Assembly: GCA_039105265.1 (NCBI GenBank)
Contig: JAPFFF010000011.1
Span: 2,356,001 to 2,420,000, forward strand
Direction: 5' to 3'
Source: Tritrichomonas musculus
Lineage: Eukaryota; Parabasalia; Tritrichomonadida; Tritrichomonadidae
Length of the DNA: 64,000 nucleotides
The notes below the pieces were generated by a model. The model worked only from the letters and a program-made list of their open reading frames with translations, ran no database searches and had not been told where the DNA came from. This document shows positions 29,751 to 41,018 of the stretch, piece by piece. Made by a program: the position numbers and the translations under genes. The stretch's first letter is position 1, and the number at the start of each line of letters is the position of its first letter.

Positions 29751-29913
29751 GAAAAGAATTTTCTATATCAAAAAATTAAAATAAAGAAACTAATCTTATA
29801 ATTTGGTTTGAGAAAGAAAAAATAATATTTAACCATAAAATAATAGAAAAATAAAAAAAAAATAAAAAGAAAAAAAGAGAAAATATTAAAAACCACTGTT
29901 TAATTCAACTTAT

Positions 29914-31710
29914 TTAGCAGTGCTTAAGGATTTCCTTGGAAACATTAAGAAGAGCTTCTGAAGTGTGTCCGATTGTTTCCTTAAGATATTTGTCGTTGTC
30001 TTCAACTTGTTGTTTAACCTTAGCTGGGTCAATTGCCATGATTTTATCGAATTGTTCCTTTGTCATGTCACTGCCAGTCCAGTCGATATCTTCATAGTGT
30101 GGGATGAGACCGAGTGGGCTTTCGTGTGCCTTGGCTGTGCCTTCAACACGTCCTACCATCCAGGCAAGAACACGAGCGTTTTGACCATAACCTGGCCACA
30201 TGAATTTACCGTTCTCCTTACGGAACCAGTTAACGTGGAAGACATGAGGAAGTTTGACGTGATATTTGGTATCCATTTCAAGATAGTGCTTGAAGTAATC
30301 ACCCATGTGATATCCGCAGAATGGAAGCATGGCGAATGGATCACGACGGAGTTGACCAACTTGACCTTCAGCTGCAGCTGTTTGTTCTGAACCGACTGTA
30401 GCACCCATGTAAACACCATGAGCCCAGTTACGTGATTCATAAACAAGTGGGATATCATTCATACGACGTCCACCATAGACAAAGATGGAAACTGGAACAC
30501 CATCTGGATTCTCCCAATCTGGATCAATGCATGGGCAGTTGCATGCTGGGGCTGTGAAACGGCTGTTTGGATGTGATGATGGGCGGCCGCATCCTGGTGT
30601 CCATTCAAGTCCGTTCCAGTCAGTAAGGTGAGCAGGTGGTTCCTTGGTCATTCCCTCCCACCAGATATCGCCATCATCTGTTAAGGCAACATTGGTGAAG
30701 ATTGTGTTCTTGGCGCATGATAAGAGAGCGTTTGGATTTGTTTCCATAGCAGTTCCTGGGGCAACACCGAAGAAACCGTTTTCTGGGTTGATAGCACGAA
30801 GTTCACCATCCTTGTTTGGTTTGATCCATGCAATATCATCACCGACTGTTGTAACCTTCCATCCCTTCTTTTGGAGAGCCTCAGGTGGGATGATCATAGC
30901 AAAGTTTGTCTTACCGCATGCACTTGGGAAAGCTGCTGTGGCGAAGTGCTTCTTTCCACTTGGGTCTTGAACACCAAGAATAAGCATGTGTTCTGCGAGC
31001 CATCCTTCATCCTTACCCATCTTGGAAGCGATACGGAGAGCAAAGCATTTCTTTCCGAGAAGAGCGTTACCACCATATCCTGAACCGAATGAGATGATTT
31101 CTCTTGTTTCTGGGAAGTGTGTGATGTAGGTGTTTTCTGGGTTGCATGGCCAGGCAACATCTTCAACGCCAGGCTTAAGTGGAACACCGACTGAGTGGAC
31201 GCATGGAACGAATTCTCCATGTTCACCAATGCATTCGAGAACCTTTGGAGTAACACGGGTCATGATTCTCATGTTAACAACGACGTATGGTGAATCTGTG
31301 ATTTCGATACCGTTCTTTCCGATTGATGATCCGACTGGACCCATTGAGAATGGGATGACGTACATTGTACGGCCTTCCATGCATCCGTCAAAGAGTTTTT
31401 CAAGGATTGCTTTCATTTCAGCTGGGGCCTTCCAGTGGTTTGTTGGTCCTGCATCTTCTTCCTTTTCAGAGCAGATGAAAGTCTTGGATTCGACACGAGC
31501 AACATCGCGTTTATCTGAGCGGAATAAGTAGCAGCCTGGGCGTAATTTTTCGTTTAATTTGATAGCCATCTTTTTATCAACCATCATTTTGAAAAGCTCA
31601 TCAGCTTCTTTTTGTGATCCATCGCACCAATGAACATTCTTTGGCTTGCAGAGGTCGGTGTACTTCTTAACGAAGGCAAGAAGTTTTTGGTTCTTTGTGT
31701 GTTCAGACAT
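29914..31710 (-). CDS. PEPCK: Phosphoenolpyruvate carboxykinase (GTP)
   Basis: 598 residues, close to the usual 600-620. GTP-class signatures: NVHWCDGS near the N-terminus, the kinase P-loop [13 protein letters not shown] with its reactive Cys, [22 protein letters not shown], and [20 protein letters not shown]. It interconverts phosphoenolpyruvate plus CO2 with oxaloacetate plus GTP. In trichomonads it works in the carbon-fixing direction in the cytosol, feeding malate to the hydrogenosome and to succinate or malate fermentation; no organelle-targeting presequence is visible here. Codons are strongly biased to C/G-ending forms compared with all neighbours, which fits very high expression. The stop is in a TAAA context. 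Confidence 0.97.
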   Translation of the reverse strand: MSEHTKNQKLLAFVKKYTDLCKPKNVHWCDGSQKEADELFKMMVDKKMAIKLNEKLRPGCYLFRSDKRDVARVESKTFICSEKEEDAGPTNHWKAPAEMKAILEKLFDGCMEGRTMYVIPFSMGPVGSSIGKNGIEITDSPYVVVNMRIMTRVTPKVLECIGEHGEFVPCVHSVGVPLKPGVEDVAWPCNPENTYITHFPETREIISFGSGYGGNALLGKKCFALRIASKMGKDEGWLAEHMLILGVQDPSGKKHFATAAFPSACGKTNFAMIIPPEALQKKGWKVTTVGDDIAWIKPNKDGELRAINPENGFFGVAPGTAMETNPNALLSCAKNTIFTNVALTDDGDIWWEGMTKEPPAHLTDWNGLEWTPGCGRPSSHPNSRFTAPACNCPCIDPDWENPDGVPVSIFVYGGRRMNDIPLVYESRNWAHGVYMGATVGSEQTAAAEGQVGQLRRDPFAMLPFCGYHMGDYFKHYLEMDTKYHVKLPHVFHVNWFRKENGKFMWPGYGQNARVLAWMVGRVEGTAKAHESPLGLIPHYEDIDWTGSDMTKEQFDKIMAIDPAKVKQQVEDNDKYLKETIGHTSEALLNVSKEILKHC

Positions 31711-31719
31711 CTAAATAAA

Positions 31720-31724
31720 AGTGA
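31720..31724 (-). promoter_or_regulatory. Initiator TCACT before PEPCK
   Basis: In gene orientation TCACTTTTATTTAG precedes the ATG. TCACT is an exact match to the trichomonad initiator, 9 bases from the start codon, the distance typical of trichomonad 5' ends. Confidence 0.5.
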
Positions 31725-32509
31725 AGAGACCACCTATTTATGAAAAATACAATAATTCAATTAATATATCTACTCTAATTTGAATTATCTACGACTAATC
31801 AAATATACAAATATTGAATCAAACATATCACCTATCATTTCATTTTATTAACAACATATACTATTTTTATCTCTTTATATACGCATTTATAAAAATTTAG
31901 ATTGTTAATATATTTCACTTTTTCCATCGGCACCCATTTCGTAAAAGTTTTTAGATTGTCACTTTTATACTTGATATTTTGAATATTGTACAATATTGTG
32001 AATTAAACTTTTGAGAAAAAAAAGCACGATAAAAGATCGTTAACGATTCTCTAGAAATTATTTAGTGATATCCGAATAAAAAATATTATTTATGCATTAT
32101 GATTTGTACAGACCGATCTGCAAATCAATATATAAAAGGAAAAACGATAAAATAATAAAAACTAATGCATTTTAATTTATGAAGATTTCGATTAGTATCC
32201 TTAAATTTGCTTTGATATCATAACAAATCATTAAGAATTTAAAATAGAAAAAACAAAGGTACATTTTTTTTTTTTTCATTTTCTTTATTTTATAAAATTT
32301 TACCTTAAATTAACTGTGAAAACAGACTATATTATAATAATATTGTCATTTATTAATGATTTCAAGCATATAAATTTTTTTGTAAAAATGTTTTTGTTCC
32401 ATTTGTGAAAAATATAATACATAAAATTAATTAATAGCACGAAAAAAGAAAAATGAAACTATTTTACCTGTTTTTATTTACTAATGAATTAAAACCGTTG
32501 CAAATATCA
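31725..32509. other. AT-rich intergenic region
   Basis: No gene seen. It carries the upstream region of PEPCK and the 3' flank of the talin-like gene, plus T-run and A-run tracts. Confidence 0.55.
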
Positions 32510-35500
32510 TTATTTGTTTTCCATTCTTGTCTTCTTTAACTTCAATTCCGCCTCTTCAAGAGCTCTTCTTGCTTCAACAACTTTTGCTTCTGCATTTAAT
32601 TTTTGAATCATTGAGCTCAATTTATGTGCACTTGGTGCAGCTGAAGCAGCATTTTTCTCTGATTCTTGTCTTTGTGCTGCTTCACCAAATGCTCTTAATT
32701 GCTTAACAAGTCCTTGGATTGATCCAGTAATAGATTCCATAGCAGCGTTTAGATCTGGATTTCCATTCTTTTGGTAAACTTCAGCTAAGAAGTGAGCAGC
32801 TGCACTACTAACCAAGTTTGCAGCTGCGAGAACCTTAGATATGCAATCTGGTTCATTGTTAACTGTGCATTCAGCAGCAACTGTAATAAGAGTTAATGAT
32901 TCAACAAGATCTTGTGCAGTCTTAACTAGACCTTTTGTATTTGGAAGATTTGGATCACGTTTGAGAAGGAATCTTGTTTGTGCTTGTGCTGTTTCAATAA
33001 GTTTTGCAGCAGTTGAAAGGATTGGAGCACTGATATCAAGAATGTCGAGGCCGAGGTATCCTTCGCCATGAGCAACCTTCTTTTCTTCTGCAACTGATTT
33101 CATTGATGCTAAGCGCTTTTGACTTTCAGCAACAGATTGTGCTGCCTTGACAAGTTCTCTTTCTGCTTCGTTTGTAACAGAAAGATCGGCCTTTGCTGAT
33201 TCAAATGCTTTCCTTGCAGCTTCAAGGACTTTACTGATTGAAGTGTTTGCATCATCATAAAATGATGCAATATCTTCACGCCAACCATCACTTCCAAGAA
33301 GTCTGTTACGTGTAGCATCAATTGAAAGATCAGCTGATTTGATAAGAAGTGTCCTTGCCTGTGATAATTGATTTTGTGATTGAGGATTCCATGTTGATGC
33401 AATCATTCGATCAAGTGGCTCGAGAAGATCTGAAACAGATCCATGGAATGAGTTCATTGAGCCGGTAATTGAGTCTGCTGAGCTTTTTGCGTTGTTGAGA
33501 GTTGTTGTGAACGATTGAAGATTGTCTTGAGATTTCTTAGCAACTGCTTCGATGAGTGTCAATAATTCTTGTGCTGATGCTGGAGTTGCTTGTTGTGGAG
33601 TACTTGGTACTGAATATCTGAATGGAAGCGAGCTTGCAGCTTTTGGTTGTGCGACAATTTCAGTGTTAAGAGCATCACCAATTGCATGTCTGATATCATT
33701 GAGTAATTGGAAGCTTTCTTGTGGGCAATTTGAATCAAGTTTGGCTGGATTTGCAAGATTATCTTTTACCAATTTTTCAAAATCAGCTACTTGTTTCATA
33801 ACATCTGCTTCTTCATCTGCTCCTTTAATTGCAAGAGCAGCTGCTTTGTGGAATTTATCTAAACACTCGTTTAATGGTTTTGAGATATTCTTGACAGATA
33901 GATTAAACTTGTTAGATGATCTATCTGGACAGTTTTGAATAATGTTTGCAAGTCTAAGAATTTGATTCTGTAACATATTTCCATATGAATTGTAATCAGT
34001 ATCATTCGGTTCAACCGATGATGGAGTCTTCTCAAGAGCAGCATCAACAACATCTGAAAGTGCTCCAAGAGCAGAATTCAATTCTCTGTTTGCCTTTGCA
34101 ACTTGGCGTTGAGCATTTCTTGCATTCGAGCCTCCTTTGGCTGAATTTACAGCGTCTTCCAAAGCTTTAATTGATTCGAAAACTTTTGCAGTTTCATCTT
34201 GTAATTGTTCATTTGTATCCTTATCAAGATCTTGTCTTCTGCTTGCAACATGAGAAGTGATTCCAGCAACTTCAAGAGATTTGGCCTTAATAGAATCAAG
34301 TTTCTTTTCTAATTCTGCTTGATCAACTGGACTCTTCTTCAGATCATTTTGTAAAGCGACTCCAAGTTCAGTTATCTCATTATTAAGATCCATAATCTTA
34401 TCTGGGATTTCATCTTCATTGATTTCTTCAGTTTCGCCGGCACCTGCCAATATTTCTTCAAATGCATTAATAAGATCATCAAGGGCAGCGAAAATTTCAT
34501 CTGAAATTTTCTCTTCTTCTTTAATCTTTTCGGATTGAACAAGCATGCTGGCTTGGATTGATCCTTCTTGTGGGAATGGATTTGAAGAATTTGATAAAAT
34601 CTTCAAAAGACGATCTGCAAAGACTAAACTATTGATATCAAGTGGGGTATTTTGTGCATCACGTTTGTTAAGATGATCTCTGAGTTCTTTGATGCATTCT
34701 TCAAGTATTGGTGATTGGTCTTCAGCAAGAAGTGCCTTTGTAAGAAGATCAAGTTGTCTGTAAGCGAGTTCTGGATTATCAGTAAGATTCTTAAGAATTT
34801 CTGCAACAGCGGCATTGAATAATGCAATTTGTTGTGGATCAGTTAATTTGCTATTGGCATAGGCAAGATCATTTAAGATAATTTCAGGAGCAATAAGAGC
34901 TTTGCTTGCAGATGGCGAATCTTGGAAGTTCTTGAGAAGATCTTTGATGTGTTGTTCTGTTGCTGTGTCTGGGTTGAAATTGAGGCAGTCTTGGTAAGCT
35001 TTCAAATTGGATAAAATTCTTGAGCCAATTGCATTCAATTTAGCAAGAAGTTCTGGAGTTGGAATTCGTTGATATTCAGCAAAGAGAGGAAGAAATTCAT
35101 CAACATCTTTCTTAATGGCATCTACATAATTGTTCAAGAGTGCCTTTAATTGTTCATTTGGTGATTGCATTGCATTCATGAAAAGTTTGTCAATCATCGC
35201 TGCATCTGGAATCTGATCAATTAGTAAATCTGGATACTTTTGGCCTGTCTTTGGATCGACCAACATGCCTGAGCCTTTGGGGAAAAGAGGTACATTGGGA
35301 TCTCCAACTGGTTCGGGTGGTTTGTTTAATTCTTCCGCTTTCTGCTTACCAAGTGATTTCAATTGATTGGTATATCCCTCAAACATTGGCTGAAGGCCAG
35401 TTGTTAAATTGTTGAGGTTTTGAAGAATGGATGCAAGTTGTGGAATTTCTTGTTTTACACCTAATGTGACATGTGCTGTAGTTGGGTGAATTCCATTAGA

Positions 35501-38059
35501 TAATTCTTGGATTTGATCAGCAAATTGTTTTAAAGCGCCGTCATATTTCATAATATTTGCTAGTTCATTAAGTGAAATGGCAAGATTTAATCCTTCAGTT
35601 GATGCTTGCGATGGATTTGATTTGAGTGACTCAGCAAGCTTAGAAATGCATTCTGCAATGTCTTTATGAGCTTTATCAAGAAGTGGGCCAATAAGTGGCA
35701 TTATAGGAAGTTCTCCCAAGTAATATAATTCATCTATCAATGGTATAAGTGAACCAAGCGATTTGGGCATTGCCGCAATGCTATTTATCATTTCTTTAAT
35801 AATGAGTGGCTGTTGTTTGATAGTTTTAAGAACATCTGTTGATTTTTGAAGTAAAATAAGATATGGTCGCATTATTGATTGGAAAGTTATTTTGATACTC
35901 TCTAGATATTTGAAATCGAAAACACCAAATGGTGGTTGTTTCTCGCATTGGCTTTCGAGTTGCTTAACGTAATCAAACGTTTTGTCTTTAACTGATAAAA
36001 ATTCTTGATACTGATCTTCACTTAGCTTGGTAGCATGATTTGATATAAATTCGATTAATGGACGAATCTGTGAAAAGAAAGCAGTAATAAGATGAGTAGT
36101 ATATGATTGAATAGATAATCTTAATGAATCAGCTGAATATTTGATATTAAAAGCGAAAATTGAAAGGAGTTGTGCAGCACCTTGAAGATCAACTGGAAGT
36201 CCTTGGACATTGATGGAATAATAAAGAGCAGAAAGTAAGGGATGTAATTTATCGCTTTCTCGAATACAATTTCCAATATTTTTAGGATTATTGGGATCTG
36301 GATTTGCAGAAAAAACTGTAGATGATTCTCTGATTAAAGATATTGCAGTTGGATAGAGGCCAAGAAAGATTTCGCGTGCATCTCCAGGTAAATCAGCAGC
36401 ACGACTATTAATTAATGTCATAAGATCAATAAGAACTTTTGTGTTTGCGGGTAGAAATTGGACGGCATTCTCTGAAACAATTGGACGCAAAGAGCAAAGA
36501 GTTCGAATAATGGTTTGACTTAAATCTAAATTGCAAAATGCTAAAAGTAAATTGATTGCATAAATACCTGCTTGGAATCGTAAAAGATTATTATTAGAAT
36601 TATGAATGAAGCCTTGAATATTTGTATGGAACAGCATGAAAGAAGAATTAATTATATCTCGTTGTTGAACTAAGCGAGTCTTCTCATTAATATCTGGAGT
36701 TTTATTAATAGTATTTATTAATGTTTGGCTAAACTTCTGAAATTCTTGAACAAGCTTATTGAAATTTTCACCAATTTCATTAACTGGTGATTTCTGTTTG
36801 GTTAGTTGTGAAACAATTTTAAGTATAATTTCTAATGGTCCCTTTGAGCTTTCTGAAACTTCCGATCCTTCAGAACTTCCCATACCTGGAACTTTCATTA
36901 ACGAAGAAAATCTTCTATCTGATTTTAACGCTGATAGGAGATTTTCAACACGATCACTATATTCATTATGAAGATTTTGAAGATCTGTAAACAGCGATGT
37001 TACCTTCGCTTTTGAGAATTCAATACATGGTGGTGGACATTTTGGTAAAATTTCGATTATTGCTTTAAGAAGAGGAGTGAAAATTGTTCCAAGTTTTTCG
37101 TGTGCCTCTTTTGATTCTTTTATATATTCATCATATTTCCCTCTAAAACGAATTAACCGAAGGTAAGGGCTAATCATTTTGAAAGTAAAGTTATTTAGTT
37201 GTTGAAGAACTTGAACAATAGTTACAAATTGGGATGGATCATAAGTTGCAATATGATAAGCAAGTATAGTAATAATTGAGATTATATCTGTTATACTCTT
37301 GCAATATTGCTGCCAATCTATATAAGGTTGCTCAATATACAAAGTATCGAAATTTTCATTTAATTTACTCTGGAGAAGAGCGAAAAGCTGTCGAAATTGC
37401 TTTATTTGATCATTAAGTTCTTGAATTTCTTTGGCAAAAATAGCTTCTTGCTGATCAGTTGGTTGGCCAACTTCCTTCATTGCACGAAACGTGTCACCTT
37501 CATGAAGGCATTTTAATATTTTTTGAGAAAGGTTATCAAATTGATCTTTAACTTTTGGAATATTAAACTCTGGTGGTAATTGACCTTGGTCAATATCGGC
37601 TCCCAAAGATAATATGAGAACAAATTTAACATATTCAATAAATTCGTTGGCAACTTTAGTAAAATCATCATTAGTTTTCTTTTTTTGGGTTACATCCATT
37701 ACGACATTAAGATAAAATGTTAAAAAGGAAGGTATAACGCTTACAAAGGTATCAAGGCATTTGAAATAATAATCCACTGCGCTTGAAGAAAAAACAGTTT
37801 GTCCAACTCCAAAAGTTGGCAAATTTTTCTTAGGAAATCCAAAGCATATGCTTCTATTAAATATATTAACTGAGAGTAATTGTCCAACTTCTTCACTGGT
37901 ATTACTCGGGAGTTGATTTTTTTCAATGACTTCACGTGAAAGAGCTTCACCAACAGACATTTGGGTAACACGAATTTCTCCTTGGCTAGGATTTTGATTT
38001 GGAGGTGTTAGAATATCTGTTATTACAGTAACAAGCTGCTGAAGATCAATTTTGCTCAT
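32510..38059 (-). CDS. Talin-like giant helical protein with C-terminal I/LWEQ actin-binding domain
   Basis: 1849 residues from the ATG at 38059 (MSKIDLQQLV). Almost the entire length is Ala/Leu/Gln-rich amphipathic helix in bundles, like a talin or vinculin rod. The last 200 residues match the I/LWEQ (THATCH) actin-binding module of talin and Sla2/HIP1R: a GYLGLDILDISAPIL start, a middle with TKGLVKTAQDLVESLTLITV, and the dimerisation helix EARRALEEAELKLKKTRMENK at the very end. The N-terminus shows no FERM head (talin) or ANTH domain (Sla2), so membrane or integrin attachment must differ. Expected role: linking actin to membrane or adhesion sites during the amoeboid change. The I/LWEQ call is firm; calling it talin proper is not. 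Confidence 0.85.
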   Translation of the reverse strand: MSKIDLQQLVTVITDILTPPNQNPSQGEIRVTQMSVGEALSREVIEKNQLPSNTSEEVGQLLSVNIFNRSICFGFPKKNLPTFGVGQTVFSSSAVDYYFKCLDTFVSVIPSFLTFYLNVVMDVTQKKKTNDDFTKVANEFIEYVKFVLILSLGADIDQGQLPPEFNIPKVKDQFDNLSQKILKCLHEGDTFRAMKEVGQPTDQQEAIFAKEIQELNDQIKQFRQLFALLQSKLNENFDTLYIEQPYIDWQQYCKSITDIISIITILAYHIATYDPSQFVTIVQVLQQLNNFTFKMISPYLRLIRFRGKYDEYIKESKEAHEKLGTIFTPLLKAIIEILPKCPPPCIEFSKAKVTSLFTDLQNLHNEYSDRVENLLSALKSDRRFSSLMKVPGMGSSEGSEVSESSKGPLEIILKIVSQLTKQKSPVNEIGENFNKLVQEFQKFSQTLINTINKTPDINEKTRLVQQRDIINSSFMLFHTNIQGFIHNSNNNLLRFQAGIYAINLLLAFCNLDLSQTIIRTLCSLRPIVSENAVQFLPANTKVLIDLMTLINSRAADLPGDAREIFLGLYPTAISLIRESSTVFSANPDPNNPKNIGNCIRESDKLHPLLSALYYSINVQGLPVDLQGAAQLLSIFAFNIKYSADSLRLSIQSYTTHLITAFFSQIRPLIEFISNHATKLSEDQYQEFLSVKDKTFDYVKQLESQCEKQPPFGVFDFKYLESIKITFQSIMRPYLILLQKSTDVLKTIKQQPLIIKEMINSIAAMPKSLGSLIPLIDELYYLGELPIMPLIGPLLDKAHKDIAECISKLAESLKSNPSQASTEGLNLAISLNELANIMKYDGALKQFADQIQELSNGIHPTTAHVTLGVKQEIPQLASILQNLNNLTTGLQPMFEGYTNQLKSLGKQKAEELNKPPEPVGDPNVPLFPKGSGMLVDPKTGQKYPDLLIDQIPDAAMIDKLFMNAMQSPNEQLKALLNNYVDAIKKDVDEFLPLFAEYQRIPTPELLAKLNAIGSRILSNLKAYQDCLNFNPDTATEQHIKDLLKNFQDSPSASKALIAPEIILNDLAYANSKLTDPQQIALFNAAVAEILKNLTDNPELAYRQLDLLTKALLAEDQSPILEECIKELRDHLNKRDAQNTPLDINSLVFADRLLKILSNSSNPFPQEGSIQASMLVQSEKIKEEEKISDEIFAALDDLINAFEEILAGAGETEEINEDEIPDKIMDLNNEITELGVALQNDLKKSPVDQAELEKKLDSIKAKSLEVAGITSHVASRRQDLDKDTNEQLQDETAKVFESIKALEDAVNSAKGGSNARNAQRQVAKANRELNSALGALSDVVDAALEKTPSSVEPNDTDYNSYGNMLQNQILRLANIIQNCPDRSSNKFNLSVKNISKPLNECLDKFHKAAALAIKGADEEADVMKQVADFEKLVKDNLANPAKLDSNCPQESFQLLNDIRHAIGDALNTEIVAQPKAASSLPFRYSVPSTPQQATPASAQELLTLIEAVAKKSQDNLQSFTTTLNNAKSSADSITGSMNSFHGSVSDLLEPLDRMIASTWNPQSQNQLSQARTLLIKSADLSIDATRNRLLGSDGWREDIASFYDDANTSISKVLEAARKAFESAKADLSVTNEAERELVKAAQSVAESQKRLASMKSVAEEKKVAHGEGYLGLDILDISAPILSTAAKLIETAQAQTRFLLKRDPNLPNTKGLVKTAQDLVESLTLITVAAECTVNNEPDCISKVLAAANLVSSAAAHFLAEVYQKNGNPDLNAAMESITGSIQGLVKQLRAFGEAAQRQESEKNAASAAPSAHKLSSMIQKLNAEAKVVEARRALEEAELKLKKTRMENK

Positions 38060-40002
38060 CAAGATGAAATGTTTATTGTAAATAATACAAATTAGGTATT
38101 TGATTTACTATTCAATTTGAGAAGAGTTAGAATTTTTGAAATTAACTTTTTCTGATATAAGATGAGAAAATTGAATATGTCTCATATTCAATATTTAATG
38201 AATTGAATATTTTTATCTTCTTGAAATTTTATATTTTATATAGAAGGCAGGAAAGAGAAAAATAACGTGTTTTTCTATTCAATTTAAAATGGATTTTTTC
38301 GAATAACAAAAAGATATTTGTTTAATTATAGTTATTTATAATATAATATATTTTATTGATAATTGGAAAAGCTGTTTTGTTTTTTCTTAGTACCAGAGTT
38401 TCTTCCAGAAAAAGCATTTTAAAATACCATTTTTTATAATTGCTTTTAGCTTATGTTTCATCATAAATTAATTTGTCAAAATTCTATTCTGTGCATTTTT
38501 AAATAAGCTGGATAAATTTTGGAGAAAACTGTTGAAAGAATTTTGGAAAATTATATGCCGAAATTTTACTTTCTGAATAAAAAAACGTATTTTTTTTTCT
38601 GAGCATCATTCTTATATTTTTCTGGGAGCATTGAAATGTTTTGAGAGCATCATCCTTATATTTTTGGCTTGTTATTTGGTCAATAAATTCAAAAATTCAA
38701 TATCGTCTGAAATCAGAATATAACTTTTTTTCTCAAATTTTTATTGATTTTTTTCACAATTTTTATTGATTTATAAAATTCAATTCTTATTTGTTCATAA
38801 GCCTTTATTTTTATTTGCATTGACTAATTTGTTACCATAAAATCTGCTTCCTCTTAAATAGAACCGAAAAAATGGAATAAGTATTCGCAAAATGATCATT
38901 CAACGCATTCATTACCGAGATTAAAATTGATCATCGTCATCCAGAATTTCTCAAGATTATCAGCTTTCTTTGATTTTATTCATACTTAACAGCATTATAT
39001 GCATACTATTTGTAACTACAAATATTCAAGCAAATGGTTCTGACCACTTAATACATTTCTTTTAAAATATTATATAAAAAATCTTAATTTTTAATTAATT
39101 ATTTTTCTTTAAATGTTTTTTATGCAATTTGTTCTGATTAAAACGTATTTTTTTAGTTAAATCCTATTTGATTTTTCCATTATGTTTTTTTTTACTTGAA
39201 ATGAAATCTGTAAGGAAATATTTTACTGTCATCAATGTTGATTTCTTTCTTCTTTGATGATTTGTTTCTTAACAATAATAAATAATATTGAATCTTTAAG
39301 GGCCATTTTAGGATTGAAAAATAGATAATATAATAACTTTTTGAATATTTTTTATATCTATGTTAAAAACATATTTATCTTTAAAAATCTTCAAAAATAT
39401 TTTCATATTTTTTTATATATAATGTTTTAAAGCTTATTAATGAAATTATATGCTTGCTTTATTTTTCAGATCATAAAAAGCTCTGCTTCCGGCCTTCTTT
39501 TTATATTTTTTTAGTTAAAACATATGATGAATTAAAATATAAAACTGTTTAAATGTAAATATCATGCAAAATAATATATATATATTTATATTAGTAATCT
39601 AACTGAAATTAATTTACATAACTTTTTCAATGAATTGTTATTTACTCTTAAAATATCAATATCTCAATCAAATCATTAAATATTCAATTTTTGATAATTC
39701 AATAATAATTAATAAAATATAAATTAAATATAATATCATGTAAAAAGCTATTTAACCAAGATATAAAAAGATTGTGTTATAACAAAAAATTGGCCCAAAT
39801 TTATGAGTTCTTAAGAGCATATAATATGCTTTGTCATGTAAGTAAGCAGATATTTAATTTTGAAAAAAATCGGATCGCATGATTTTTATTTTCCTACTTA
39901 CTTGCTTTTTTTATAATTATGTTTGAAAAAGTGAAATTGTAAAATTTAAAAAGTTAACAAATAACTTTGATTAAATGTAAAATTGAATAAAAATTCACAA
40001 AT
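38060..40002. other. 1.9-kb AT-rich gene-free region
   Basis: No gene supported. GAGCATCATTCTTATATTTTT at 38601-38621 recurs with one difference at 38645-38665. A 15-base palindrome AGCATATAATATGCT lies near 39822-39836. Confidence 0.55.
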
Positions 40003-40834
40003 TTTGAAATAATAGAGTAATTATAAAAACCTTATACTTCTCTCAATATAACCTTATACTAATTGATACGATTTTCAAAAAATTAAGAAAATATATTCAA
40101 TTTTTTTGATAATAATTGAAATTTTCTATTATTAGTATAATATTAAATTGAATAGATTGACGATATTTTCTAATAAAATTTGAATAAAAAAAGAGCGTTT
40201 ATTATTGTTTTTTATAGAAATCAAATAAGATCTCTCTCAGATATACAGGATTTTAAAAGGTTGGAAGCACAAATAAGTCAATATAATGGTACAATATGAT
40301 ATAGTTGATGCATTGTTCAGTAATATTGAAGAATCTTAACATGTTTTGAAATCAAAAATGTTCTTAAAACTAATTTTTCCACATAACAGAAGAAAAATAA
40401 AACACTCTTTGTACCATTTGGATGACTTAATACCTAATTGATGGCAAAAATCTTTTTCATAGTCAACATATTTTTGCAATATGCAAAATGTAGAAATATT
40501 TTGCAGCAATTTCTTAATAAAAATTAATCTTATCTGAAAATCATCTTGAATTATTATTATTATCTTTTTTTTAAAATCTAATATTTCCATTTACAAAAAA
40601 AAAAAAACATTAAAATCATTAAAAAAATTTGGTAATTCTAAGTTATATATATATGAATAAATTTTTCCTGATTTAAAACCATTAATCAAAATTTTTAACA
40701 AGATATATTTATGCTATATATTTACTAATATAAATGAACTTTTTGAAAACAATTGAGAGCTCTCTCAAGAAGTATAAGGTTTTTTCTGAAGATTTAAAGG
40801 TTTATAGAATTACTCTATTATTAATTTTCAAATA
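40003..40834. mobile_element. MITE-like element, about 830 bp
   Basis: AATAATAGAGTAATT (40008-40022) and its complement AATTACTCTATTATT (about 40808-40822) are inverted. Inside them AAAAACCTTATACTTCT (40025-40041) is inverted at about 40771-40787, so the arms are about 40-60 bases with a small gap. The right arm has an extra 20-odd bases between the two blocks. An accessory copy of AACCTTATACT lies at 40049-40060. No transposase is seen; the family is unclear and target duplications were not resolved. Confidence 0.5.
40336..40590 (-). CDS. Doubtful small open frame inside the MITE-like element
   Basis: 84 residues with an ATG at 40590 (MEILDFKKK), Ile/Lys/Phe/Cys-rich. The amino-acid mix resembles trichomonad proteins (QIRLIFIKKLLQNIS), but no domain is recognised. 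It lies between inverted arms in a gene-poor region, so it may be captured or simply chance. Confidence 0.2.
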   Translation of the reverse strand: MEILDFKKKIIIIIQDDFQIRLIFIKKLLQNISTFCILQKYVDYEKDFCHQLGIKSSKWYKECFIFLLLCGKISFKNIFDFKTC

Positions 40835-41018
40835 AGAAGTTTTACAAATAATATAAATATCTTAAAATTGTACGATCAATTTATTTATTAAAGTACAAAT
40901 ATGAATTATATAAATTAATTTAAATAACATAAATATAAAAATAAGTCAAAATTTTGGCAGGATCTTGGCTTCTGTACATCAATAAAAAAACGTTACATAT
41001 CAATCTATCCCTTTGGTT

